Below are positions 1 through 9,683 of a stretch of 46,066 bases of DNA, piece by piece; the stretch's first letter is position 1; each line of letters begins with the position of its first letter. The stretch spans positions 1 through 46,066 of the forward strand of contig NZ_JAAAHS010000014.1 of NCBI RefSeq assembly GCF_009908195.1, given 5' to 3'. The notes under the pieces were generated by a model, which was not told where the DNA came from, did not search any database, and saw nothing but the letters and a program-made list of their open reading frames with translations. The DNA is from Streptomyces boluensis (GTDB taxonomy: Bacteria; Actinomycetota; Actinomycetes; Streptomycetales; Streptomycetaceae). The position numbers and the translations under genes were made by a program.

Positions 1-319
1 CCAGAGTGTCGTCATCCCCGGCCCGCCCCCACGACGGCACCGACCGCTGCGCCTGCTGCCTCTCCTGCGTACCGCCCGGGTCGAACAGCGCCTGTGCCCG
101 CATCCGGACATGCTCCGCCGAGGCCCGCCGGTGCCGAACACCCCCACGCACCCCGGTCGTTCGATAGGGCACCCGGACGCGACCCACAGCTGGGCGATGC
201 CGCATCCGGCCGTCCGACGCCGGGCCGCGCCCAGGACCGCTGGTGGCGGCGACGACGGCGGATCGCGGTGAACCGGAAGGACGAGACGCACGAGGAGAGC
301 GAGGAGATCGAGGAGTCAT
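1..319 (-). CDS. ComEA-like protein, N-terminal part only (runs off the left edge)
   Basis: An open frame begins with ATG at 319 on the minus strand and stays open to the window edge, giving about 106 residues. It starts MTPRSPRSPRASRPSG, is rich in Pro, Ser, Arg and Gly, and has the short stretch MRAQALFDPGG. No domain is visible because the membrane anchor and helix-hairpin-helix region would lie outside the window. The ComEA assignment is inference from position (next to degV, leuS, rsfS and nadD, as in other Streptomyces) and from the Arg/Ser-rich cytoplasmic leader usual in this family there. ComEA would bind incoming DNA at the membrane. A weak GCAGG lies just before the ATG. The existence of the frame is clearer than its name. 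Confidence 0.5.
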   Translation of the reverse strand, partial: MTPRSPRSPRASRPSGSPRSAVVAATSGPGRGPASDGRMRHRPAVGRVRVPYRTTGVRGGVRHRRASAEHVRMRAQALFDPGGTQERQQAQRSVPSWGRAGDDDTL

Positions 320-342
320 GCCTGCGACGCTAGGCAGCCCCG

Positions 343-401
343 AGCAAGCTTGCTGATCTTGGTCAATTCCTGTGGAGAACCAGGGAGTTGTGGATAACTC
401 C
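343..401. promoter_or_regulatory. Palindrome and two DnaA-box-like sites upstream of the comEA-like gene
   Basis: The 12-bp palindrome AGCAAGCTTGCT lies at 343-354. The 9-mer TGTGGATAA at 389-397 is the exact complement of the classical DnaA box TTATCCACA. A one-mismatch copy, TGTGGAGAA, lies at 371-379 in the same orientation, 18 bp away. The 389 site sits inside a 6-bp inverted repeat (GGAGTT at 384-389, AACTCC at 396-401). DnaA binding is inference; two sites are too few for an origin. Confidence 0.4.
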
Positions 402-533
402 GTCACCCACACGAGTCACACAAGCCACCCCACACCGCAACGCACGACACGCGCCGCACCCACCACACACGCCACGCACCACCCACACCACAGCAAACGT
501 GGATCTTCGACGTGGACGCACAGGCACCCGCCC

Positions 534-1379
534 CTACCGAGGCGAGACAACCGCCCCGAGCAGCCCAGGCCCGGTGTGCGCCCCGATCACCGCGCCCACC
601 TCGCTGACGTGCAACTCGACCAGGCCAGGCACCCGTTCCCTGAGCCGGTCGGCAAGTGCGTCCGCCCGGTCCTGAGCCGCCAAGTGGTGCACCGCGATGT
701 CCACCGCGCTCGCACCGGCCCGCTCGGCCACGATCTCCTCGAGCCGTGCGATGGCCTTGGACGCCGTGCGTACCTTCTCCAGCAACTCGATGCGCCCGCC
801 GACCAGTTCGAGCAGCGGCTTCACCGCGAGGGCCGACCCGAGCAACGCCTGCGCGGCTCCGATACGGCCGCCACGGCGCAGATAGTCCAGGGTGTCCACG
901 TAGAAGTACGCGGAAGTGGAAGCCGCCCGCTTCTCCGCGGCGGCCACGGCCTCGTCCACCGTGCCGCCGGCCTCGGCGGTCTCCGCGGCGGACAGGGCGC
1001 AGAACCCGAGGGCCATCGCGACCATGCCGGTGTCCACCACCCGCACCGGAACCGGAGCATCCGCGGCGGCCAGCACAGCGGCGTCGTACGTCCCGGAGAA
1101 CTCGGCCGAAAGGTGCAGCGAGACGATGGCCGTGGCGCCAGCTTCCGCGACCCTGCGGTAGGTCTCCGCGAAAAGCTCGGGGCTCGGCCGTGACGTGGTC
1201 ACCGGGCGGCGCTTCTGCAACGCGGTCGCGAGTGAGCGGGCCGAGATCTCGGTGCCCTCCTCCAGTGCCTGATCGCCCAGGACCACAGTGAGCGGAACCG
1301 CGGTGATGCCGTGCTGCTCCATCGCCCGTTGCGGCAGGTAGGCCGTGGAATCCGTGACGATCGCGACATGGCGGGACAT
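534..1379 (-). CDS. DegV family fatty-acid-binding protein
   Basis: The protein has 281 residues, the usual DegV/FakB length, and would cradle a fatty acid, in some bacteria delivering it to a fatty-acid kinase. Family landmarks are TDSTAYL at residues 9-15, TTSRPSP at 61-67, the SLHLSAEFSGTY loop at 87-98 and VDTGMVAMALG at 115-125. The longer in-frame extension up to 1487 is rejected because family proteins begin right before the first beta strand, here MSRHVAIVTDS; GGAAGG lies about 13 nt upstream of this ATG. It shares a strand with the comEA-like gene. No fatty-acid kinase gene (FakA) is visible nearby, so its partner must be encoded elsewhere if it has one. Confidence 0.88.
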   Translation of the reverse strand: MSRHVAIVTDSTAYLPQRAMEQHGITAVPLTVVLGDQALEEGTEISARSLATALQKRRPVTTSRPSPELFAETYRRVAEAGATAIVSLHLSAEFSGTYDAAVLAAADAPVPVRVVDTGMVAMALGFCALSAAETAEAGGTVDEAVAAAEKRAASTSAYFYVDTLDYLRRGGRIGAAQALLGSALAVKPLLELVGGRIELLEKVRTASKAIARLEEIVAERAGASAVDIAVHHLAAQDRADALADRLRERVPGLVELHVSEVGAVIGAHTGPGLLGAVVSPR

Positions 1380-1539
1380 GAGCTGGAGATTACCTTCCAG
1401 GACCCGGGCGCGGCAGCCCGGGGCCAGCGGGGCGGAGCGGCAGTACGGCATGGTCGACGGCCTGCACGGGGCGCCCGCCGAACCCACGGGAACCCTGCTC
1501 AGACCGCCCGGCCCTAAACCGCGTCAAGGCCGGCTCAGC

Positions 1540-2520
1540 TCACGTAGCACTCTCCGGCTTGGCGTCCCGCTGCACGCTTTTCTGCCACGGATACGTGGGC
1601 AGCGGCTTGCTCGGTTCGATCGCCTCGGGCCCGGATTCCGCGCGCTTCCGCGCCTCCGGCCTGTCGCGGTCCGCGGGGGCTTCGGGCCACGTCTGCTCGG
1701 TGGGCGCCGCCGGCCCGTCGATCAGCGTCGGCTCGGGCCACGAGGGCGTGGCGGGCGCAGCCGTGCTCGAAGTGCCGGTGGACACAACGGTGTCGGCGGA
1801 CCCGGAGGTGTCAGCGGATCTGCCCCGCCCGGCCCCGTCCTCCGTGCCGCTCTCCTCACGCGTCGGCTCAGCGGACCTCGGCTCGGCGCGCGTCGGCTCA
1901 GCGGACCTCGACTCGGCGCGCGTCGGCTCAGCGGGCCTCGACTCAGCAGGCATCGATTCGGCAGGCGTCGACTCTGCAGGCGTCCAGTGCCGCAGTGCTC
2001 CCGACTCCATGTCGATCTGGCGGCCGAGCTCGGCCAGGTCGTCCTCGGCGAAGTTGCGGGCGCGGTCGTGCGCCGCCCAGCGCAGGGAGTCCGCCGCATG
2101 GACGATCTGGTCCGTGCGCTCCTTGAGGTCGGGCAGGCGCTGACCGAGGCGGGTCTTGTCCGGGTCGCGCTCCAGTCGCTTCAGCTCACCGTCGAGCTCA
2201 TGGCCATGCGCGGTCAGGCGCTCGAAGAGGCGCAGCGACTCCTGGAGCGAGGCGTCCTCCACGGCACCCGCGCCGAGGGCGTCCTGGGTGGCCTTCATCG
2301 TCGAACGCAGCTGTACGCGCAGCCGGGCGAGCTCGCCCGCCGCTCCCGGCTGGGTGAACGTCTTCGCCTTGAGGGTGGTGTCCTCGACCGTACGGCGGGC
2401 CTGCTCGATGGTGCGGTCCACACCGCGTGCCGCTGCCTTCGCGACCTTGACCGTGACGAACACCCCCAGCACCACAAACAGCACGAAAAGCACCGCCAGT
2501 ACGGCGATCACTTCACCCAT
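1540..2520 (-). CDS. Membrane-anchored coiled-coil protein with Ala-Glu repeat tail, unknown function
   Basis: I do not recognise a named family for this 326-residue protein. It opens with a single hydrophobic segment (residues about 4-25, MGEVIAVLAVLFVLFVVL), so it is probably an N-anchored membrane protein. A predicted helical or coiled-coil region full of Leu, Glu, Arg and Gln follows at about 35-190. The tail is low complexity: residues about 200-240 repeat units of the kind PAES and RAEP, encoded by short tandem DNA repeats near 1860-1980. The rest of the tail is rich in Pro, Ala, Thr and Glu. The start has no rival because the hydrophobic anchor begins there. It lies between leuS and degV on the same strand. 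Confidence 0.75.
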   Translation of the reverse strand: MGEVIAVLAVLFVLFVVLGVFVTVKVAKAAARGVDRTIEQARRTVEDTTLKAKTFTQPGAAGELARLRVQLRSTMKATQDALGAGAVEDASLQESLRLFERLTAHGHELDGELKRLERDPDKTRLGQRLPDLKERTDQIVHAADSLRWAAHDRARNFAEDDLAELGRQIDMESGALRHWTPAESTPAESMPAESRPAEPTRAESRSAEPTRAEPRSAEPTREESGTEDGAGRGRSADTSGSADTVVSTGTSSTAAPATPSWPEPTLIDGPAAPTEQTWPEAPADRDRPEARKRAESGPEAIEPSKPLPTYPWQKSVQRDAKPESAT

Positions 2521-2571
2521 GGCGGGCCTCCGGGAGGTCGAAACGGCGGTCTCTTCAACGGTAAACGCACA

Positions 2572-2611
2572 CGGGCAGGCCGAGGGTTCCTTCGAACCCC
2601 CAACCTGCCCG
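2572..2611 (-). terminator. Stem-loop after leuS
   Basis: Two nested stems, CGGGCAGG with CCTGCCCG (2572-2579 and 2604-2611) and GGGTTC with GAACCC (2584-2589 and 2594-2599), enclose a CTTC-type loop. It stands about 90 nt downstream of the leuS stop codon. There is no long U-tract, as is common for Streptomyces terminators, so the call rests on the stem and its position. Confidence 0.6.
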
Positions 2612-2699
2612 TAGGGGACATCCCTGCGAGGCCTCCGACGCGACCTCCGGCACCCACCCCACCGGGGCGGAACCGAACATCACGGGGAGGAACGACGCC

Positions 2700-5585
<2,886 letters not shown>

Positions 5586-5642
5586 GATCCTTAAGGCTCC
5601 ATCGATCGTCTCTGCCGGCGATTCGGCTGTGGCGTACAACCG

Positions 5643-5672
5643 AAATGAAAAATCCCCTCACACAGGAGGGGA
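5643..5672 (-). terminator. leuS attenuator terminator
   Basis: On the minus strand TCCCCTC pairs with GAGGGGA across a 6-nt loop (stem arms 5666-5672 and 5653-5659) and runs straight into TTTTTCATTT. A true U-tract is rare in this genome. It lies between the Leu-rich leader peptide and the leuS start, where a premature terminator is expected in ribosome-mediated attenuation. Confidence 0.85.
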
Positions 5673-5686
5673 CTGCCGCGCCGATT

Positions 5687-5720
5687 CCGACCGCCTTCCG
5701 TGGAAGGCACCAGTGGTCGG
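5687..5720 (-). promoter_or_regulatory. Leader hairpin between leuS leader peptide and attenuator
   Basis: A nested stem is formed by GGTCGG-like and GGAAGGC-like arms: 5687-5692 with 5715-5720, and 5693-5699 with 5702-5708. It follows the leader peptide stop codon by a few nucleotides. It is the natural candidate for the pause or alternative structure that competes with the terminator. The pairing is visible; the role is inferred. Confidence 0.6.
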
Positions 5721-5726
5721 TACTGA

Positions 5727-5765
5727 TCAGCGCGGCTCGCTAAGCAGAAGGCGTACGGCTCGCAT
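5727..5765 (-). CDS. leuS leader peptide with three consecutive Leu codons
   Basis: A 12-codon reading frame encodes MRAVRLLLSEPR and ends in TGA; the three Leu codons are CTT, CTG and CTT in a row. A ribosome stalled there for lack of Leu-tRNA would leave the downstream stem-loop free to rearrange and let polymerase pass the terminator. The ATG has no Shine-Dalgarno sequence. It stands 6 nt after a TACCCT -10 box, so translation is probably from a leaderless 5' end. Ribosome-mediated attenuation is established for amino-acid genes; its use here is inference from the complete set of parts. Confidence 0.82.
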   Translation of the reverse strand: MRAVRLLLSEPR

Positions 5766-5771
5766 GGCGCC

Positions 5772-5777
5772 AGGGTA
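5772..5777 (-). promoter_or_regulatory. -10 box of the leuS leader transcript
   Basis: TACCCT on the minus strand fits the actinobacterial TANNNT -10 pattern and lies 6 nt before the leader peptide ATG, placing the transcription start at or next to the start codon. The expected -35 region (TGCGGC after a 17-nt spacer) matches consensus poorly. Confidence 0.6.
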
Positions 5778-5989
5778 CCGCAGGGCCCCAGGGGGCCGCA
5801 CCGAGATTCCGGGACGTGGGCACCATCCACGCGGGCTCACGACGGCGCGGCCCGCTCCGCGGCTCCACTGTCTCCGCGCTCGCGCGCACAAGGCCCAGGA
5901 CGGCAGGCGGAGTTGAAACAGAAGCACACGCGCGTGCGTCGTTTTTCGACACAGCGGCGAGCGCAGAAGCGGATACATGCGGATACACA

Positions 5990-6023
5990 AAGAAAGCGGG
6001 TCGTCCGATTCGGACGACCCGCT
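5990..6023 (-). terminator. Terminator of the first tRNA-Ala gene
   Basis: A perfect 13-bp stem (AGCGGGTCGTCCG at 5995-6007 against 6011-6023) with a 3-nt loop is followed on the minus strand by TTTCTTTG. It sits 13 nt past the mature tRNA end. Confidence 0.9.
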
Positions 6024-6035
6024 CTCCAACAACTG

Positions 6036-6108
6036 TGGAGCTAAGGAGAATTGAACTCCTGACCTCCTGCATGCCATGCAGGCGCTCTACCAACTGAGCT
6101 ATAGCCCC
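6036..6108 (-). tRNA. tRNA-Ala (anticodon GGC), copy 1
   Basis: This 73-nt gene folds as a standard cloverleaf. The acceptor stem pairs GGGGCTA with TAGCTCC and contains the G3-U70 wobble that identifies tRNA-Ala. The anticodon stem CCTGC/GCAGG holds loop ATGGCAT with anticodon GGC. The T loop reads GTTCAAT and the discriminator base is A. The 3' CCA is not encoded. It is identical over its whole length to the copy at 8258-8330. Confidence 0.98.
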
Positions 6109-6150
6109 TTGCGGTGTGCCGCCCGGGTTTTCCCCGCGGCGACATCGACA

Positions 6151-6180
6151 ACATTAGCGGGCACCCCGCCCGTCCACCAA
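6151..6180 (-). promoter_or_regulatory. Promoter of tRNA-Ala copy 1
   Basis: TAATGT (6151-6156) as -10 and TTGGTG (6175-6180) as -35 are separated by 18 nt on the minus strand, about 43 bp before the tRNA 5' end. Confidence 0.5.
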
Positions 6181-6219
6181 ATCGTTTGTGCGCCCCACCG
6201 GCGACGATGCCCGGGCGGG

Positions 6220-6225
6220 TACTCT
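6220..6225 (+). promoter_or_regulatory. -10 box of the GT87 gene (leaderless start)
   Basis: TACTCT lies 8 nt before the GTG start at 6234 with no Shine-Dalgarno sequence between, so transcription probably begins at or beside the start codon. No good -35 match is seen. Confidence 0.5.
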
Positions 6226-6233
6226 CGGCACGC

Positions 6234-7610
6234 GTGACCACTCAGGGACCAGCCGCCACGACGACCGACTTACGGCACGGGAAGAACCGCGGCGGACACG
6301 AAGCGGAAACCCGCACCTCAGGCGACTCGGGCGACCGCACAGGCCCCGAGCGGCGTTCCCTGGTGATCGCCGCGCTCGTCTGCCTGGCGTCGTTCAGCGC
6401 CTTCTGGGTCGCCCAGCGCCTCGCCGGGGTCACGCTCCTGGACGTCATGGTCTACCGCGCCGAGGGCTGGACCGTACGCAACGGCGGAGACCTCTACGCG
6501 ATGAAGGCCACCGTCGCCCAACTCCCCACCACGTACCCGCCGTTCGCGGCCCTGCTGTTCACACCGCTGACGCTGCTCGGCGTACCGGAGATGCGGACCT
6601 TCGCGACCGGCTTCAACCTGGCGCTGGTCCTCGGCGTCGTGTACCTGTGCCTGCGCCTGGTCGGCGTGGAACGGCGGTCCCGGCGCCTCATGGTGGCGCT
6701 GTGGGTGGCCGCGCTCCTGGTGTGGTGCGAGCCGGTGTGGACGACGCTGCGGTACGGCCAGATCAACCTGCTGCTCGCGCTGCTCGTGCTCTGGGACCTG
6801 ACCCGCCGACCCGGCAACCGCTGGGCCGGTATCGGCATCGGCGTCGCCACAGCGGTCAAGCTCACACCGGCACTGTTCGCCGTCATGCTGGCCCTCGCGG
6901 GTCTCGTGCAGGCGGTGCGCCTCGCGCGGTCCTGCGCGTCCTGGTGGAACCCCTGGCTACGTCAGGCAACGGTCGCCACCGGCACGTTCCTGCTGGTCAC
7001 CGCGGCGTCCTGGCTGATCCTGCCGTACGACTCGAAGCGGTTCTGGACGGAGATGGTCTTCGCCGCGAGCCGCCCGGGGCAGGCCGAGGACACCGCCAAC
7101 CAGTCGCTGCGCGGAGTGCTCGCGCGGCTCCTCCACACCCCCGACCCCGGCATCACCTACGCGATCGTCGCCGCCCTGGTCGCCGTGGCCGGTCTCACTG
7201 TCGCGGTGTTCTCGCTGCTACGCGCGCGTGCCGCCTGGGCGGTGGTGTCGTGTGCCGTGACCGCGCTTCTGGTCAGCCCGATCTCGTGGTCGCACCACTG
7301 GGTGTGGGTGGTGCCGCTGCTGATCCTGCTCGGGGCGGAGGCGCGCCGCACGGGCAGCGGGCGGCTGCGGGCGGCGGCGATCGGCACAGGGGTGCTGTTC
7401 TTCTCGTTCGCCCTCTGGTGGGTGCCGCACGCCGGCACAAGCGCGACCGTACGTCCCGAACTCGACCAGAACGCCTGGCAGTTCCTGCTCTCGGCGGGTT
7501 ACACACTGGCCGGCCTGGCGTTCCTCGCCCTGGCCGCGCGACGGCTCCTCAGGGCCCAACAGAGCGCCCCGATCGGGCCGCAGCGCTCTCAGGCCGTCGC
7601 GAACGAGTAG
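6234..7610 (+). CDS. GT87 (DUF2029) family membrane mannosyltransferase-like protein
   Basis: A 458-residue polytopic membrane protein with about ten hydrophobic segments after a 40-residue polar N-terminus. Family marks are the acidic residue in LLDVMVYRAEG (Asp70) near the first extracellular loop, TYPPFAALLF, KLTPALF and SPISWSHHWVW near the C-terminus. Relatives use polyprenyl-phosphate mannose to add mannose outside the membrane, in actinobacterial glycolipids or lipoglycans; the exact acceptor cannot be read here. The GTG start (VTTQGPA) is preferred to the frame opening at 6114 because that extension abuts the tRNA gene and the GTG follows a -10 box. Its 3' end overlaps the convergent small gene by 22 bp. 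Confidence 0.87.
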   Translation: MTTQGPAATTTDLRHGKNRGGHEAETRTSGDSGDRTGPERRSLVIAALVCLASFSAFWVAQRLAGVTLLDVMVYRAEGWTVRNGGDLYAMKATVAQLPTTYPPFAALLFTPLTLLGVPEMRTFATGFNLALVLGVVYLCLRLVGVERRSRRLMVALWVAALLVWCEPVWTTLRYGQINLLLALLVLWDLTRRPGNRWAGIGIGVATAVKLTPALFAVMLALAGLVQAVRLARSCASWWNPWLRQATVATGTFLLVTAASWLILPYDSKRFWTEMVFAASRPGQAEDTANQSLRGVLARLLHTPDPGITYAIVAALVAVAGLTVAVFSLLRARAAWAVVSCAVTALLVSPISWSHHWVWVVPLLILLGAEARRTGSGRLRAAAIGTGVLFFSFALWWVPHAGTSATVRPELDQNAWQFLLSAGYTLAGLAFLALAARRLLRAQQSAPIGPQRSQAVANE

Positions 7611-7822
7611 AAGCGCTTGAGGGTGCAGTGCTCGTCCAGGAGCCTGCCGTAGATCGGCTCACCCTCGAGTTCGCGGTACGTCTCGATGGGGTCGCCTTTT
7701 ATGATCAGCGCCCGCGCGCATTCCTCACACCAGTACTGGTAAGCGGAGTTGACCGGTTCCATGTCGCGGACGATGGGCGTACCACTGCCGCACCAGTCGC
7801 ACTTACGCCTGTGTGCACCCAT
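7589..7822 (-). CDS. Small zinc-ribbon-like protein, unknown function
   Basis: A 77-residue protein with two Cys pairs, CDWC near residue 8 and WCEEC near residue 32, spaced to bind one metal ion. It has no other recognisable feature. The ATG lies 3 nt past the stop of the upstream zinc-ribbon gene, and its Shine-Dalgarno GGAG is inside that gene's last codons, so the two are probably translationally coupled. Its end overlaps the convergent glycosyltransferase gene. The acidic and aromatic composition is unlike a shadow frame, and coding potential looks real. Confidence 0.75.
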   Translation of the reverse strand: MGAHRRKCDWCGSGTPIVRDMEPVNSAYQYWCEECARALIIKGDPIETYRELEGEPIYGRLLDEHCTLKRFYSFATA

Positions 7823-7825
7823 CGA

Positions 7826-8059
7826 TCAGCTCCAGCTGTGGCCGCAGGCCGTGCACACGTAGGAGATCCCGCCGTTGTCACCGAGCACTTGGGCGACATG
7901 TGCGGAACCGCAGGACGGGCAGTTGAGGAAGGCGGCGACCTCGGGGCATTCGCACGGGGGGCAGGTGAAGCGGAGCGCGTACTCCGGCAACCAGTCGTAG
8001 CCCTGCGCCTCGGCCACGTCGAGCAGGTCGTTGACCTCCTCGAGGATGCTCGCAGGCAT
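7826..8059 (-). CDS. Small Cys-rich zinc-ribbon protein, unknown function
   Basis: A 77-residue protein with Cys motifs CPPCEC (around residue 33), CPSC (around 47) and CTAC (around 69), the last two giving a classical zinc ribbon. The N-terminal MPASILEEVNDLLDVAE segment should be helical. A strong GGGAGGGAG Shine-Dalgarno precedes the ATG. It is the first gene of a two-gene unit. The function is unknown; zinc-ribbon proteins of this size often bind nucleic acid or a protein partner, but nothing here tells which. Confidence 0.78.
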   Translation of the reverse strand: MPASILEEVNDLLDVAEAQGYDWLPEYALRFTCPPCECPEVAAFLNCPSCGSAHVAQVLGDNGGISYVCTACGHSWS

Positions 8060-8217
8060 CGCGGTTCTCCCTCCCGTCGGGCGCCCTTCGCCGGGTGTGC
8101 ACCCCCTGCCGGCCCGCCCGATTCTGCCACGGTCCGCCAGATGGGGCAGCGACGCGCGCGTACCGGTCCGGACACGGCGTCAGGTACGGCACCACGGGAG
8201 ACTTGGCCCGGACAACA

Positions 8218-8247
8218 CGAAATCCCGCCCCCTGGAGGGGACGGGAT
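8218..8247 (-). terminator. Terminator of the second tRNA-Ala gene
   Basis: ATCCCG/CGGGAT and CCCCT/AGGGG stems with one internal mismatch form a compact hairpin about 10 nt beyond the tRNA end; ATTTCG follows on the minus strand. Confidence 0.8.
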
Positions 8248-8257
8248 CCGGTAACTG

Positions 8258-8330
8258 TGGAGCTAAGGAGAATTGAACTCCTGACCTCCTGCATGCCATG
8301 CAGGCGCTCTACCAACTGAGCTATAGCCCC
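8258..8330 (-). tRNA. tRNA-Ala (anticodon GGC), copy 2
   Basis: This is identical to copy 1 over all 73 nt, including the G3-U70 pair, loop ATGGCAT and discriminator A, with no encoded CCA. The flanks differ except for the bases next to the gene (AACTG on one side, TTGCG on the other). Confidence 0.98.
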
Positions 8331-8365
8331 TTGCGTTCTTCCCGCTCGGCGGGCGAACAAGAAGA

Positions 8366-8395
8366 ACTTTAGCCTGCGACCTGCCGGAAAGTGAA
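8366..8395 (-). promoter_or_regulatory. Promoter of tRNA-Ala copy 2
   Basis: TAAAGT (8366-8371) and TTCACT (8390-8395) form -10 and -35 boxes with an 18-nt spacer, about 35 bp before the tRNA 5' end. Confidence 0.6.
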
Positions 8396-8424
8396 ATCCG
8401 GGTCCATGGTCGCGGACTGCCCGC

Positions 8425-9096
8425 TCAGTCGTCGTCGCCGAGGACCGGCTCGGGCAGCGTGCCGGCGTTGTGCTCGAGCAGCCGCCAGCCGCGGGCGCCC
8501 TCACCGAGCACCGACCAACAGCAGTTGGACAGGCCGCCGAGGCTCTCCCAGTGGTGGGACTCCAGGCCGAGGAGCCGGCCGATGGTGGTGCGGATGGTGC
8601 CGCCGTGGCTGACCACGACGAGAGTGCCGCCGTCGGGCAGCTTGTCCGCGTGCCCCAGGACGACCGGAGCGGCCCGCTCGGCCACCTCGGTCTCCAGCTC
8701 ACCGCCGCCCCTGCGCACCGGCTCGCCGCGCTTCCACGCGGCGTACTGCTCGCCGTACTGCGCGATGATCTCGTCGTGCGTGAGGCCCTGCCAGTGGCCG
8801 GCGTAGGTCTCCCGCAGGCCCTCGTCGTGCGTGATGTCGAGGGCGGTCAGGGAGGCCAGCTCGGCGGCCGTGGCGGCGGCGCGCTTGAGGTCGGACGCGA
8901 CGATCGCGTCCGGCTTCAGGGAGGCGAGCAGCCGGGCGGCACGGCGGGCCTGTGCGACGCCCTCGTCGGTCAGCTCGATGTCCGTGCTGCCCTGGAAGCG
9001 GCGCTCCAGGTTCCACGCCGTCTGGCCGTGCCGCCACAGGATGACGCGACGGCCACGGCCACCGGACGCGTTCAGGAACGAACGCTGCGAACTCAC
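8425..9096 (-). CDS. Histidine phosphatase (phosphoglycerate mutase-like) family protein
   Basis: A 223-residue soluble protein of the RHG superfamily. The catalytic histidine lies in LWRHGQTAWN (residues 20-29), the second in VVSHGGTIR (His164), and the acidic helper in LRETYAGHW. The family covers phosphatases of many small metabolites, and the substrate cannot be told. The GTG start overlaps the rsfS stop by 4 nt (GTGA), so the gene is translationally coupled to rsfS. Confidence 0.9.
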   Translation of the reverse strand: MSSQRSFLNASGGRGRRVILWRHGQTAWNLERRFQGSTDIELTDEGVAQARRAARLLASLKPDAIVASDLKRAAATAAELASLTALDITHDEGLRETYAGHWQGLTHDEIIAQYGEQYAAWKRGEPVRRGGGELETEVAERAAPVVLGHADKLPDGGTLVVVSHGGTIRTTIGRLLGLESHHWESLGGLSNCCWSVLGEGARGWRLLEHNAGTLPEPVLGDDD

Positions 9097-9530
9097 AGCA
9101 TGTCCCCGGCCGCGGCGTCAGCCCCCTGCTCCTCGGCGTGCTGGGCGCCCTTGCCACGGGTGGCCTTGGCGTCGGCGGGCAGGTCGAGCTCGGGGCAGTC
9201 CTTCCACAGGCGCTCGAGGGCGTAGAAAACGCGCTCCTCGCTGTGCTGGACGTGCACCACGATGTCCACGTAGTCGAGGAGGACCCAGCGGGCCTCGCGG
9301 TCGCCTTCGCGGCGCACCGGCTTGGCGCCGAGCTCCTTGTTGAGGCGCTCCTCGATCGCGTCGACGATCGACTTGACCTGGCGGTCGTTGGGCGCGGAGG
9401 CCAGCAGGAAGGCGTCCGTGATGGCAAGGACGTCGCTGACGTCGTAGGCGATGATGTCGTGCGCGAGCTTGTCGGCGGCCGCCTGCGCGGCAACGTTGAT
9501 GAGCTCGGTGGAGCGGTCCGTCGCGGTCAC
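9093..9530 (-). CDS. rsfS: Ribosome silencing factor RsfS
   Basis: A 145-residue protein of the RsfS/YbeB/Iojap family. It binds ribosomal protein uL14 on the large subunit and blocks subunit joining when nutrients fall. The signature DVSDVLAITDAFLLASAPND lies at residues 30-49, with the conserved RWVLLDYVDIVVHV region later. The GTG start (VTATDRS) is chosen over an upstream in-frame codon at 9596 because family members begin just before the ELINVAAQAA helix. A charged Ala/Glu-rich tail extends the C-terminus. It lies between the LCP gene and a coupled phosphatase; nadD-rsfS linkage is widespread in bacteria. Confidence 0.95.
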   Translation of the reverse strand: MTATDRSTELINVAAQAAADKLAHDIIAYDVSDVLAITDAFLLASAPNDRQVKSIVDAIEERLNKELGAKPVRREGDREARWVLLDYVDIVVHVQHSEERVFYALERLWKDCPELDLPADAKATRGKGAQHAEEQGADAAAGDML

Positions 9531-9603
9531 TACGAGGCTTTCTTTAGGCGGATCAGTACCCCTCAAGGGTCTCACGGACCGCCGACAGCACCCCACACGA
9601 TTA

Positions 9604-9645
9604 CCCGGGGCCCGGCAGCACGCGCGTGTGCTGCCGGGCCCCGGG
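9604..9645. terminator. Long GC-rich stem-loop between the LCP gene and rsfS
   Basis: A perfect 18-bp stem (9604-9621 with 9628-9645) and 6-nt loop stand 39 bp after the LCP gene stop. There is no U-tract on either strand. It may terminate, pause or process the transcript between the LCP gene and rsfS. Confidence 0.7.
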
Positions 9646-9683
9646 GCGTTCCGCTGGTAAGGGAGGGCGGCGGAAGGGCCCGT

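Noticed and set aside
94..333. A 79-codon plus-strand frame at the left edge
   Set aside because: It lies antisense to the minus-strand comEA-like frame and its sequence is Arg/Pro/His low complexity.
5586..5780. A T-box riboswitch for leuS
   Set aside because: No T-box sequence or specifier loop is found; the Leu-rich leader peptide and terminator explain the region.
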